Source of the DNA: Paracentrotus lividus
Taxonomy: Eukaryota; Echinodermata; Echinoidea; Camarodonta; Echinidae
NCBI GenBank assembly: GCA_940671915.1
Contig: CALNVZ010003426.1
Span: forward strand, 24,741,659-24,805,658
DNA length: 64,000 nucleotides
Reading direction: 5' to 3'
Below, piece after piece: positions 1 through 19,500 of the stretch. Position 1 is the stretch's first letter. Every line of letters begins with the position of its first letter. The notes beneath the pieces were generated by a model. It was not told the origin of the DNA, ran no database searches, and worked only from the letters and a program-made list of their open reading frames with translations. Position numbers and translations under genes: made by a program.

Positions 1-17
1 CGCGTGTCCCAGCACCC

Positions 18-165
18 TGAAAATGGACCTTAAACATCTCATTGCATGGAGTCAGATTCGCGCCCCTTTTCGACGTCAGACTGCAAATGGACCCTAAACA
101 TCTCAATGCATAAAGTCAAATTTGCACCCTTTTTTCGACGCCAGACTGGAAAAACATACCCTAAA
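18..165 (+). repeat. About 64-bp tandem repeat, 2 to 2.5 copies
   Basis: Units start at AAATGG at 21 and 85 and share CTAAACATCTCA, GTCAAATTTGC-like and TTTTCGACGCCAGACTG phrases. A reverse-strand relative lies at about 30180-30215. Confidence 0.7.
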
Positions 166-754
166 TCACGCGTGCAGTGGAGCCGTAATCAACTTACCGA
201 GACTACAATAGACGGGACTTCGTACGAAACATCAACACAGTCGTACTCAACAGACTCACTAAAAAGGCAATATGACAAAAACATGGAAAATTCACTTACC
301 GAATTGTTGGCAATCTTCTTCTCCTTATTCCCTTTCCTTGAGCACTGCTCCCTAATGTCCTCAAAGTAGTAAATTTTAGTATTCAACCGCTATATATGTA
401 CATCTTTGCCACTGATTCCACTGCACAAATGAAGCAAGTAATTTAATGGCGGGATAAATTGTGCCGCCCTCTTTTGTCGAAAGCTTGCATTTCGACGATG
501 TCTCCGTCACGAGCGAGTCGAATAAGAAATGGCAACAGTAGTTACCTTGTTTGTTTAATTTGTTGTTAGGATGATTAGCTTTTGATTCACTCGCGAATAG
601 AATGAAAAAATAAATAACTAATTAAAAACGTAGGGCTAGTAATAATAAAATAATAATATAATATTTAACAAAAGTTTTGTTATTGTTTTTAAAGCTTTGA
701 GGTAGAGAGGCCTGGTGATTTCTAATTTTTTAAAGTGAAGGGGCTGGGTCACAA

Positions 755-921
755 GTGGGGGGGGGGGGGTGTGGGCTGAACAAAGCTAAAAATCACGAAT
801 GTATAGTAACTTTTGTGTTTTGTACATGTTTGCTGAGAAAATTGGCTGAACCCCCCTCCCCGCCCCCTCATTATATATACTATAATGATCTTTTTTCTTC
901 TGTTTTTGGTTGTATTGATGC

Positions 922-958
<37 letters not shown>

Positions 959-1090
959 ATTTAGTTTTTTCAATTTCATTGTTGGTTTATTTTTTGTTTT
1001 TGGTTTTTTGTTTTGTTTTTTTTTTTTTTTATTTTTATTTTATTTTATTTATTTTATTTTATTTTATTTTTGTGGGGGGGGGGGGGGAGA
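755..1090 (+). repeat. Low-complexity G, T and C runs
   Basis: A G run (758-769), poly-T of about 30 bases (925-956), TTTTATTTTA-type sequence (1013-1070) and a second G run (1073-1087). Apparent Phe-rich and Pro-rich frames here are not genes. Confidence 0.9.
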
Positions 1091-1320
1091 ATTAAGTCAA
1101 ATTTTTTCCAAGATTTACTAGGGCAATGTAGGCCTAATTTCCTGCCCCATTGTCCCCCTCCCAATGAATGGCTTAGATGTATGTACATTGTTAAAAAGAA
1201 AATAATAAATAAAACAGAGACAAAGACAGTTAGATGTATTTTCAATTCAAGTTTAATTTTATTTACAAACACATGAAGAAATACAGATTTATAAGGAATT
1301 AAAGTAAAGACAAAGAAACA

Positions 1321-1545
1321 AGACTAAGCCTCCTCGGGCCCCCATTACCAAAATATCTCGTCCACCCCCAACCCATCCCCTCCATCCACCCCTAAAAAAA
1401 AAGTCTAGCAAAAAAAAAAAAAAAAAAAAAAAGGCTAAGGTCCTCCGGGCCCCATGACAAAAATATCTCGTCCAGCCCCCCCCCCCAAAAAAAAAAGTCT
1501 AAGGAGAAAAAAAAGGGGGAGGAATTGACGGCAGGGCCGATTTAG
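1321..1545 (+). repeat. Tandem duplication of about 110 bp
   Basis: CTAAGCCTCCTCGGGCC at 1324 and CTAAGGTCCTCCGGGCC at 1434 start two copies. Both continue AAAATATCTCGTCCA...AAAAAAGTCTA with A and C homopolymers. Confidence 0.75.
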
Positions 1546-2851
1546 GCACTCAATCCTACCCTATGGCCGATCACGATGACCTTTATGATGTGCCGAGGTG
1601 CGGCGAGAAAAAACATCTTTCCATTTTTTTTTTTTTTTTTTTTTTTTTTAATACTAAAGTGTGGAAGGTATTAACATTTGTTTATTTTACGCGATGTTTA
1701 CATAACACACCTCTCGCATAATCGTGATCGCGATCGGAGGCACTCTATCTCTATATTTCCATTTCATTTTTTTTCTCAAAGCGACTATACGGAATCGAGT
1801 GGCAGAAAAATCGGGAAGACTGCTGAAAATCGGTGAGTTTTTGCTCTCAATCTCATTTCACCTTTTTAGTTCACCTAAGCATTGTCAGAGATTAGTTAGG
1901 ATTTAAAAATAAATATTTAAGTGCACATTGAGTAACAAATTTAAACGTTATAATGGGATTGAAAGTGTAAATTTAGGTAAGAAATTATTTTTTGTAACCA
2001 CGCCAGAGTGTCGTAGAGTCAGAAGCACGAGTTTGATATATCAAACGAGTGTAGTGCATGAGTGCCCTAAATGGCGTAAATATCGTGAAATTTTGATCAT
2101 AAAACAACGATTTCCGCTGAAAACCCTCCTATATTTTATGAATATGGCGACTGAAATTAAGAAAAACACCCCTATTTTAAGGAAAGCGTTGACGCCGCCG
2201 AAAGGCTGAAAACAGACCCTTTTCGACGCTTTTTGGGGACACATATGCGTAGCACATCATGTGGTGAGTGACCCCCCCTGGGGGGAAAATATCAATTTCT
2301 TTGATTTTCACAATTTCAGATTTTTTAGACCCTAATTTGTTTTGATCACACTGGCCAAAATTGCTTTCAACCAGTGGTTGACAATATATTGTCCTCATTT
2401 TATTCAATTTACTGAAAGATTAAACTAGTCTAGATCTAGGCCCTAATTAAATCTACATCCATGGTGGGGGTATTATTTTTTTCCTTTTCAGCCCGCTCAG
2501 TGAGGGGAGAGGGGAGTGAGGCAAAAATTGTTGAATTGAGGGACTTTTTTTGGTAAAAAGTGTGTTGCTGGTCGGTATACTTTTTAATATGAACTTGTTT
2601 TTAAAGAGCCAATTGGAGACATCCTTTGAACCTATCACGACATGGCTATTCATCATTTTATCATAAAATTGAGTCAATTAAATTAACTATTCTATGACAT
2701 AACAGCTTCTTTTTATACAAAATACACTAGAAGGCTAATCCTTTCACTTTTTTTGACAAGCAATTTGTATTTCATAATATAAATTCAGTAACAGAATAAT
2801 AAAAAAGAAATAGAATTAAAAAAATCATTCTAATGTGTGTTTGTGTTGCAG
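1546..2851. other. Region upstream of KRR1, no gene seen
   Basis: It holds a poly-T run, a palindrome GTTTGATATATCAAAC (2031-2046) and a GTAGCAC...GAGTGACCCCCC phrase near 2250 that recurs near 37050. The KRR1 promoter must lie here or further left, but no core element is distinctive. Confidence 0.4.
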
Positions 2852-9682
<6,831 letters not shown>

Positions 9683-9779
9683 ACATTGACTAAGAGACTT
9701 AGATGATGACTGGGTTAGTGCATATATATACCCTTGAACCCAAGTATGATGGTCATCAAGACAAAGACTATGATCCAAA

Positions 9780-10130
9780 GGGTTTATATCCACTTGGTCT
9801 ATCAGCAGTTGGCCCAATTCTCTGATCGTCTAATACCACATGGGCTATACCCATTTGGTCTACTCACAGTTTGGTCAAACTTCCATTTTGCCTGATGCAT
9901 ACTTGGTCTAATTCTCACTTGGTCTAATGACCACTTGGTCTAATGACCACTTAGTTTAATTCCCAAATGAATATTTGGTATATTTCCAGTCAGCTACAGG
10001 AATCAACCAAATGGTAATAGACCAATTGAACATTAGACCAAATTGGATTTAGACGAAATGGAATTAGACCATGTGGGATGAGGTCAAGCGATCATTAGTC
10101 AAAGAGGGTTTAGACCAATTGGCAATTTAC
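9780..10130. repeat. Degenerate minisatellite with mirrored halves downstream of KRR1
   Basis: A roughly 18-bp motif like CACTTGGTCTAATGAC recurs on the + strand between about 9790 and 9985. It then recurs as its complement (AGACCAA) between about 10015 and 10125. The two arms face each other around 9990-10010. It lies 100 bp past the KRR1 stop, so it may be part of the 3' UTR. Confidence 0.7.
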
Positions 10131-10462
10131 CGATCCAAAGTAACCCTGAGGACGATGAAGATCAAGCAACGTCCTGCTACGGAGCCTGATAGTGGAGGAA
10201 TTAAATATGGATTCTTATTCTACAATTCTACTTGTTCAGACCTTCATGAAAAGGACAACCTTCACCATAAGGATTTTGATTTCATTGTTAAATTATTTAA
10301 CAATATTATATGTCCTTGTATCATTCTTAAGTCAGGTGTGAATTTTGATAGAAAAGTCAGTGTGGTTTGATGGGCATTGCAAGGAACTAAAATGATCAAT
10401 ACATGTACTCAAAAGGAAATGAAGATCATTGACACAAATAGGCAGGCAAGTTGCATTTTTAC

Positions 10463-11130
10463 CTCGTCCGGCCCGAAACACCCGATGAGGTTATGCCATG
10501 GTGTGGCGTCCGTTGTCCGTTGTCCGTCCACAATTTCAAAATGCTTCTTCGTCATTTCAAGTCCGATTTCAATTCAGTTTGCTTTATATGATAGCACTAG
10601 CTGGGGGATTCAAAACTTCTGCACAGAATTTTAAAACTCATTAAATATGCTAATTAATGCGCATTTTTCAAAATTCCTCAAAAATGCTTGTTCTTCTTTA
10701 TTTGTTGACGCGATTTTGATTTTTTTTTTTTTTTTTTTTTTTTGTTCCATCTGGTAGAGCTTCATGAGGTTGACCAAACTTCTACACAGAATTTTGAAAT
10801 TTTGACTAGAAAATTATCTATGCTAATTTATGCAAAATTTATTCAGAAATCACAAAAATTGCTTCTTCTCCTTCATTTGTTGATCAATTTCAGTTCTGTT
10901 TAATCTATATGATATCACTAGGTGGAGGATACAAAACTTATACACTGAATTTTGAAACTCATTAAATATGCTAATTTATGTGCATTTTTCACAATTCAAC
11001 AAAAAATGCTGAACTTATTCATTTGTGGACCGATTTTTATTATTTTTTTTTTTGTTGTACCATCTGGTAGAGCTACATGAGGTTCACCAAACTACACAGA
11101 ATGTTGAAATTTTGACAAGAAAATTGAAAA
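10463..11130. repeat. Diverged repeat with internal modules, downstream of KRR1
   Basis: It begins with a C/G-rich head (CCTCGTCCGGCCCGAAACAC, then GTCCGTTGTCCGTTGTCCGTCC). Related modules follow, each containing a phrase like CATTAAATATGCTAATT and an ACTTCTGCACAGAATTTT-type phrase at about 10610, 10780, 10940 and 11090. A 24-bp poly-T lies inside. No ORF of interest. Confidence 0.6.
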
Positions 11131-11941
11131 TCGTGTTTATTTCTTTGTGAGATGCTGGATGAGCACCACACATCATTGGTGTGCTAGTTCTTATGTTTAC
11201 TATGAATCTGGGTTTCATTTAAATGGAACTCTGAATGAAGAGATATTAAACCAAGTGTATGGGAATTTTTTATCCACACATTATTATGCTGTTTGGCATA
11301 TATATACATGTATATGTTCCTTTCATTTGAAGTTTTGAAGAAATGTTTTGAAGTCTGACAAAAATTATTTATTCAGAATGTGTTACTTCCTTGGACAGTA
11401 GCATTTTAAGGAAGCCCCATGTTTGTCCCAATTACCTGTAAATCATGTGACTGATGATTGTGAATTATGTACTCTTCATTATGAACAAGACAGAATCATA
11501 ATAATTTTACCCGTGAAACTATCAGGAATGAGTAAATTTGATATTATGAAAACTTTGTTTCATATTCGTTTCTTTCTTTATGTAAATTTGTTTATTAAAG
11601 TGTTACATATTTCAATCTTTTCCATAAATAAAGTAAATTTAAAACATACATCTCAAGTTTGATATTGGAATATGTAATATTTCAAATGACATACCACATT
11701 AAATAAGTGGATATTGCTAATATGTAACTGCCTCGTTTAATAATATAATATCATATTATGATAGACATCCATGTAGCTTTTTTCAATGGCTGTGAATTCC
11801 ATTATAACTGATCTGGGAAAATCTAGACTTGCTTTATACTTTAGCACTAATTCATTACGAGTGACTTCTTAGTAAGTTGTACTGTAGTGGTAGATTTCCT
11901 TGAAATAAATCTTTTTTCACTCTTTCGTTCATTCCATGTCG

Positions 11942-12182
11942 AGGGCTTAAAACCAGAACTGTCTTAGTCCATTTTTCAAGTCCACTAAATTTCTGTATAT
12001 TCATTGACAATTTCTGTTACAACAGCATATATCCTCACAGGACATGGATTGCCAGAACTGTCTATGTCTTGTGAGGACATAGACAGTTCTGGCACAAAGA
12101 TCACACGTGAATATACAGGAATTTAGTGGACTTAACTGAATTTTGACAAAAATAGACGTAAACAGTTCTGGTTTTAAGCCCT
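11942..12182. mobile_element. Palindromic MITE-like element with a second hairpin inside
   Basis: The outer arms are AGGGCTTAAAACCAGAACTG and its complement, extended by further inverted similarity (TCCACTAAATTTCTGTATATTC against its partner). An inner perfect 18-bp stem lies at 12051-12093, built from the same CCAGAACTGTCTATGTC phrase. It is 241 bp with no ORF. Confidence 0.75.
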
Positions 12183-12274
12183 AGATGTCTCCTCCATAAA
12201 ACTACAGTCTACTCTCATTACAACAAGCACAAATGCATGATCTCATTACAAAGCAATATTCCCAGTCCTAACTT

Positions 12275-13046
12275 CAAATAGACACCTAGACAAATGTCAA
12301 TAAAAAGAAAACCAATTCATAAACCTCAAATTATTATACATATTCTGAAAGAGTTACTTCTCTCACATCTTCTGATACCATTTTTGTGTGGTATGTCTTT
12401 ACGCTTCGATGAACCCAACACATTGTTTGCGAACATGTAAATTTTGAATTGTGCAAAATTGGGAGTAAAATCAAAAAGCTTTAAAAAGCAACTCCATTCA
12501 GATTAAAATAGCATAACTTTTAAAACGTAATTGTCTTGCGCTAAATAACCTGGCAGGGGTGTTGTTACACACATCGACTACATTTTGTGTGAAAATCGGA
12601 TAGATTTGTAGAGTCAGGCATGGGTGAGTACACGTCAAAGATAAAATATTCACTTTTCAAAAGTATTAAGAGGCCTTAGATTACTTGACGAATCAATGTA
12701 ATTTTTACACAGAATCTAGTCGATAACGTTAACAACACCCTTGCCAAATTAGTTGGCTCAAAACATATTTTCCTTAAAAAGTTACGTTATTCTATTCTGG
12801 ATGGAGTTGCTTTTTGTCCGCTTTTGTTGTCTCAATCTTATCCCCACTCTTGCAAAATTCGAAATTGACATGTTCGCAAACAATGCGTTGGGTTCATCGA
12901 AGCGTAAAGACATACCACACAAAAATGGTATCAGAAGATGTAATAGAAGTAACTTTCAGAATATGTATACTAATTTGGGGTTTATGAATTGGTTTTCTTT
13001 TTATTGACATTTTTCTATGTGTCTAGTTTTTTCTGACTCACTCAGT
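12275..13046 (+). mobile_element. Non-autonomous inverted-repeat element, copy A
   Basis: The arms contain AATGTCAATAAAAAGAAAAC at the left and the complement near 12992-13012. The body is clearly homologous, in the same orientation, to the element at 39181-40037: shared phrases include TTGTTTGCGAACATGTAAAT, TTGCGCTAAATAAC and ACACGTCAAAGA. The left end lacks the GAGTGAGTCAGAAAA terminus seen in copy B, so this copy is truncated on the left. No ORF. Confidence 0.75.
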
Positions 13047-15102
13047 ATATAGCTTGGTTCAAAGCACCTTGTTATTATGAGAGTGGACTGTAGTTCATTA
13101 TGCTGGATATAATTGTTTTCTCTCTCATTTCAATTACATGTGTCACTCTCCCGCACTTACGCTTTTTTTTTTCTACCTCACTTTATAACCATAAATATAT
13201 GACTGGAAATAATATGAACATCAACATTCACATCACATATTGACTGGCTTGAGGGAGATAACATATTGCCCAGAATGGTCTCATCTTGCCTCCAGTCCAA
13301 ATCAGGAGCAAAATGGTGGTTTGTCCCACAAGTTAAGCCAATCAATATTATTTTCTTCACACTAATTGGGCATACTTGAATACATATTGCTTTAAGTGGG
13401 TTTTCCTAAAAGAGTTGGAAAAGGCTTTGCCAAACCTACATGTAATATGTACATGTACTTGCATCTTTCTTATTATGGTGCTCTTGAATGTTTTTATGAA
13501 TGCTGTTTTGAACATCACAAGCTTTTTTGGGTCTTCACATTAATATAAGAATAAACCCCAAACATGAAATTTGTTTAATTTACTCCATGAATTTGCTAGT
13601 CATTCAAATATTTTCATCCAGTATACATCTGTAGCATTGTTTTGAAGCTTTCTGTAGGCAAAATTCACAGAGCTCAACACTGTTTCCATCAGTTATATTA
13701 CTAAACAGTGTGTCCCAGAAAAAAAAAAGGATTTATCTACGCTTGATCATAATCTAAACTATCAGGAATACATGATGCATATTTGTAAACCCTGGATTAT
13801 CTTCTTCAATTTGATACCAATTATATATACTTCACGCATAACTAAATTAATACAAATAGGGGATACCAAAACATTTTTGGCGCAATATCTGAATTTTTCA
13901 AAAGATCACATTTCTAAAGAGAGTAATTACCATCGTTTCATATAAGGTCATGTGTCACAAGTTGGGGTATAGTAAATGGGTGGAGGCGTTACATTATGGA
14001 GGGAAAATTATGACATTTTTTCGCATAGCACAAAATGATGTACAGTCATTAGCTGTGCCATAATTCATATTGTAGATAATTTATCAGGCTACATGTCTGT
14101 GAAGTTTCAGCTTTGTTATGCTCATAGTTTTAATACAAAGATACTTTTAGTGGAGTAGGGTAAGGGGTGGAGGATCCTACGGTGGAGGATCCTACGGTGG
14201 AGGCACGTGTTAAAGCATAGGGAATTCCCATTTTTGTTACTTCTTATTGTTTGCTGAGTTATACCTTTGCAACCAATTGGTCTTATGGGTTGAGTGATAT
14301 ATCATTCTCTTGGGAATTTATGTGGTTCTAAATAAATGTGAAGAAGATTTTTCAAAAGTCATTTAATCAATTAATTAATCAATTAAAACATACTTAATGC
14401 ACACATCCTCATAGACAATGCATTGCAGGCATAAAAAATTGTCACATGCATTTTTATAACAATAATAGTTAATTTTCCGCAATTTTCTTTGCATGCATGT
14501 AAATACACAACTAAGTGGAAACAAATTACTTGCAATAAACTTTGTTTGAGTTGTAATTCAAGAGTAAAAGACAGGATTTCTGCCCTTTTCGCACTATTTT
14601 TTTTTTCTTTTTTGACACCCTGTAGCTCGGTTAGAAAAAATAATTTTGTGTTACAAGTTTATATTTTTTAGAAGCATAGCGTCTTATTAACACAATCCAA
14701 GATGATTAATTTCATTTGGTGAAAAGATTAAGAAATTATTCGCCGGTAAAATTGTGAAGTTTTTCAAACAATTTTTTCCTGTAACACTCTGTATAGCTTT
14801 TATGACACACCTTATACAGGTACAAAAATATGTTAATCATCTTCCTTTCAATCTCTGCTTTCAATATATATATACTTTTATACTTTTCTGACATACTACT
14901 AAGAAACTAGAGATGTTGGATTGTGACAATGTACATTTTTACAATTTTTTGGACATGTAACGCATTTTCCACCCAACTCATGACATGTGGCCATAAAGAA
15001 GCCTCAATGAGGTAAATAGTGACGGAGATATGTATTCGGTTTTAATATCATAAATTGTTACTATTTACTACTCCACTTTGTTTGCGATTACCCATGCATT
15101 AT
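13047..15102. other. Intergenic DNA between KRR1 and NDUFA9, no gene seen
   Basis: AT-rich sequence with short ORFs only. It holds a short direct repeat of GGTGGAGGATCCTAC at about 14170-14200 and a CAGTGTGTCCCAGAAAAAA phrase at about 13706. No reading frame resembles a known protein. Confidence 0.6.
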
Positions 15103-15198
15103 GGTCAGTATTCTCGAAGGGTGACTTAAGTTAGTAGGCCTACTAAATACATATTTAGTGGGCCTACTAACTTTAGTCACCGTTCGAAAATACCGGCC
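15103..15198. repeat. 96-bp near-perfect hairpin
   Basis: The arms run from GGTCAGTATTCTCGAAGGGT to the complementary end CCGTTCGAAAATACCGGCC, with TTAGTAGGCCTACTAAAT against ATTTAGTGGGCCTACTAA around the centre. The stem is about 45 bp with a few mismatches and a 4-bp loop near 15149. It looks like a minimal palindromic transposon. Confidence 0.75.
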
Positions 15199-16334
15199 AA
15201 AGTCTTTTGTCTTGTTTGTTTAGGTTTAGGGAATAAAGCAAAAGCACACTGAATCGTTTTAAAAATCATGGAAATACAAACATCACTTAACAATAACCCT
15301 ATGGAATTTTGTCATCTCTGGTTCATTTCCTGATCCAGGTGTCCATGAATGTGAAGAAAAAGAAACTTCCAGAAATATTATTTTCTTTTTGAAATTCAGA
15401 TATTGTTTGCCAACCCAAGGTTACGGCGGTCCTGCTTCATGTGATATTTATCCATTGCATGAAAAATATATTTAATTGGCATCAAGGGATAGAGGAGGGT
15501 CCAATATTTCCGAATATATATCATTTATTCACAATAAATATGAAAGATTTCTATGATTAAACATCAAATCTCCATTTTTTTCATGGGACTTAACTAGGCA
15601 TGTAAGATACACATAAAATTATGTTTGAACATAAAAGCGGCTGATACAGGTAGTGATAAATATTATCTAGCTTTTATTTTGGCCTGAATGAATCCAGTCA
15701 GGTATAACACATTTCAAACGTCTCATATTTACAAATACATTGTGCAAGAATATCATAGGACCCATAGAACAGGGTTAAATTCAACATACATCTATGGATG
15801 CAATACTAACTTGAGCTATTGAAATATAGATGGCTGTTCATGTCATTCATACAGTATTAATTTCACTTTTAACAAAAAAGTGTATTGCATTATTGGCAGA
15901 TCAGTGTAATTAATTTAATCTGGGCTTTGTTTAATTAGTTCACTATTATGTGTGGTCAATGTTTTGTTCTATCCAGATAAAAATACATGTAGTTCTGTGT
16001 ACGTAAAAGGAAATCTTTGAGATATCCAAAACAATATTTTGTCATATCCCCCCGAAGAAATGGGCAAACCTGCTTTGAATTTCCTACCAAGTACACATAT
16101 CATATAGCCCTATTCATTTTTAAATTCTTGCCATTTTAATTCTCCGAGCAGAAGTAAACATTTTGTATTGTCATCTAAATTCCTTGGTCTTATTACTTCT
16201 CCTCACAGAAATAAATATATAATTACTTTATATCAGTTTACATTGTGATAGTTTCACTGACAAGCCCAAGATAATATGTTATTCTTAGTCCATGTGTGAA
16301 ATTCTTGCCCAAAGACCCTAACATGCCGCCATCA
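15199..16334. other. Region downstream of NDUFA9 (probable 3' UTR and flank)
   Basis: No coding feature. On the minus strand this follows the NDUFA9 stop. Candidate AATAAA signals on that strand (TTTATT on +) occur near 15671 and 15525, but the poly(A) site cannot be chosen from sequence alone. Confidence 0.4.
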
Positions 16335-16502
16335 TTATTTGACTACTACTGGTCCCTCTACCTCATCAATTCCTAGATCAAAGTATCTATCAGAACGATG
16401 TCTTCTGAGACCCCTGATAGCAGCATACTCTACAGTGGTTGGTGTGACGTTCAGATCTTCCAGGCCTGGCATACCACTCTTGATTGCATCGGTTGTGTGT
16501 TG
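16335..16502 (-). CDS. NDUFA9: NDUFA9 coding exon 10 and stop
   Basis: Encodes residues 324-378 and TAA at 16337-16335. [11 protein letters not shown] near the end is typical. The acceptor ATTTTTCAG lies about 22 bp from the tail of a SINE that fills part of intron 9. Confidence 0.94.
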   Translation of the reverse strand, partial: QHTTDAIKSGMPGLEDLNVTPTTVEYAAIRGLRRHRSDRYFDLGIDEVEGPVVVK

Positions 16503-19500
16503 CTGAAAAATGAAAATAATAATACTATTATTTATTATGTGCTTTTTCCATGGTGGCTCAAAGCGTTTTACAGTATGTAATTACCCTGTTCATTGGATAT
16601 ATTTCCGTACATACAGTCAGCCATTTACAGGCGCCTTATATGGTATTATCCTCCTGAGTACCCACTTACACCAGGGTGGAGATAAAATGCCTTGCTTAGG
16701 GACATAAGTGCCGGTCCTGGGAATCGAACTCACAACCTTTGCATTCCCAGTCAAGTGATACAACCACTAGACTACGACACTTATACTAATAGAAGTATTG
16801 ATAACAGAAAAGACAAAAATCAACAGGAAATGGGATTTCTACCTGTCGTAGCATATTATGCCGTTTTTTAATAATACAATGATCATCTGACACGACATAG
16901 GCAATGCAAAGAGACTTTTTAAATCTCAGCACCAATTGGTAAAATTTCTTTACAATATACATTAATGAACAGTCATGATATATATCTAGAGAGGGGGGGG
17001 GGGTGATATGTGAAGAAAGAGATAGAGACAAGATATGGAGACAGTGAAAGAGAGAGATAGAGAAAAGGAGAGAAAGGCAAGATGGTTGATCATAGAAGTA
17101 AAAAAAATAAACCAATGGATCACATACCAGTTCAAGCATCTCCCGTGTCAGGTAAGGGTCAAATGGTGTAAGTTCAAAGGCGCTTGCAACAAGACGCAGT
17201 ATGGGTCTAGGCACAGGGTACCTGATGTATGGCCGACGGGTTACACGGTAGATGAAATCAACCAGGTCAGTAAGATGGTATCCTTTAGGTCTGCACAAAG
17301 ATCGTAAAGCAAAATCACGGTTTATGAATGTGATAGCAAAGTTATACATGTTGTATACATTGATGGAGGGCACTTGATGCAAAAGTATACAAATGATGCA
17401 CATATGAGTGGGACAGTAGGAATTATGTACATGAGGCCAATTTGGGCATAGTTTAACATGATTCCCACTTTGGGGAACAGGATACGAAATATATGATTGG
17501 TCGTGCAATCACTGCAAATCATGACATGCCTTTAACATTACTTTTTCTGACTATAAACAAAATTACATTAACTATAATTACACACAAACCTGTTTCCTAT
17601 AATTTGTAAAAATTTGTCAATTATATTCTTTGTTACTACTTTACACATAAAAAGTTAATGTAAAGCTATCATGTGGCTTAACCCTTTAGCACATAGAGAC
17701 TGCGAGAAAAGTGTCAGCTTACTCCCTAACGGAAAGGGTCTTGCTGTGTTTGCATCAGGGTGTTTCAATAAGAAATACTCCTAAAACACACTTTTTTTTA
17801 TACAGAATAGGACAGCACACATCCCATGGGTAATACACAAGAAGTATTGGCATGTTTGATCACATACTTTTGATATTATTATGACTACAGTGCGCATAAA
17901 ACGGGCGGTTTGGGGCAGTTTAGTGAGTAAGCTGATGGGCGATCTCGGAAAGTTTAGGTGCTAAAGGGTTAAGCCTGGATCACATATCTTTCCCAGGCCA
18001 GTCCGGCAATTAAGAAATTGTTATTTGGCCCATTTTCGAACAGAGCGGCTTGCACTAACATGGGCAAATTGGCTTTTTTTTTTTACAAGCCGTACGGGCC
18101 CTATAGTGATATGTGATCCCATAAAAAAAGCTTATATGGTCTTTCAGGGGAACTCATACTCACCCAGCTAGTTCATAGATCTTGCCATCCGCATCCTTCT
18201 CATTGATGATAGACATGATGGCCTGAGCTACGTCTGCAACCTAAAATCATTTCATCAAAAAACAAGTTTGAAATGGAATTTAAAATGTTCTCCGTGGAAG
18301 ACCATATCCTATGAAAATATAACTACCCTTCACTTTCAATGTAACGAGCATAGATACAACAAAATTTTCTTGAATACACATGTACTGGTCTCAAACAAAA
18401 AAATGTGTTCAGTATAACACTGTTTTTCATAACAACCTAATTGGATTGGTCCCCAGGAACTTTGTTAAAGCACGAGTATGTGTGTGTTAACTGTCATGAC
18501 AGACAGGTCGTGACTTTCACAATGTCATGCTGTCTATATCCTCTGATAATCTGTACAAAATGGGAAGACAATCAATCCATTTTACCTTGCAATATAGCAG
18601 AAACCTCTTTGCCACTGGCCTGTCACATGGCAATAGCACTAAAATGTACAAGGACCAGGCAGCTAACTTTGCGAACGAGGAAGCAGATGAGATGAAAAAC
18701 TATGCTTGACAGAAACAACTGGAAGATTCATATGAGGTCTCAGCATATTTGCCGACCTGGCAGGTAGGTGTGTCGGGGGTCTATTTACAAGGCAGTTACA
18801 GGCCTTAAATTTCGTTACTTTTAGGGCAAGGCCATTTTTTCTCCAAAATTTAGGACACTTTGTCCACTTCAAAGGGCATCCACGGCCATTTTTTTTTCAT
18901 AAAAAGGGCATCGAAGGCCATTTTTTCTCCTAAAATTTATTTATCTATTTTATTTATTTGATTTCCAGGCAACAAAAATGAAACAATACATTATAATAAT
19001 ATAAAGCAATCATGACAATGACAATAGACTTAAACATTACAAAATATATGGGGGTAAATTAAGAAGAAGATAAAAAAAAAATTGCATCAGCCAGGTCTGC
19101 AGGTGATGATTTTCTGTTTAAAATATTGCCTTTTCTGTATGGGGAAAACAGACTATTCCTTTCCAAAGGGACTTACCCTGAAAATACTGTTTGGCTGTTT
19201 ATTATAATGTAAACATCACATTCTGTTTCAATACTGACAGATTTGAGACTTTAATGTGACAAAATAGTGACATATTTCCCATTTTATTGTAGGTATTAGA
19301 GTCCGTCCTTCAGCAAAGGGCAATAAATTTCTTGAGAGGGCATTGAGGCCAGCTTGAAAAAAGGCAAGGCCACTTTGGCCGTGAATTAATATGTTTTCCC
19401 TGGGGCACCACGGCCAGAGACAAGGGCAACGACGGCTTTGCCGTCGATGGCCTCCGTTAGATTTATGCCCTGCAGTTAAAATGTTAATACAAACACATTG

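Noticed and set aside
16786-17508. 240-residue minus-strand frame as a separate gene
   Set aside because: Only its middle (17128-17290) is conserved and is NDUFA9 exon 9. The ends are intron read-through.
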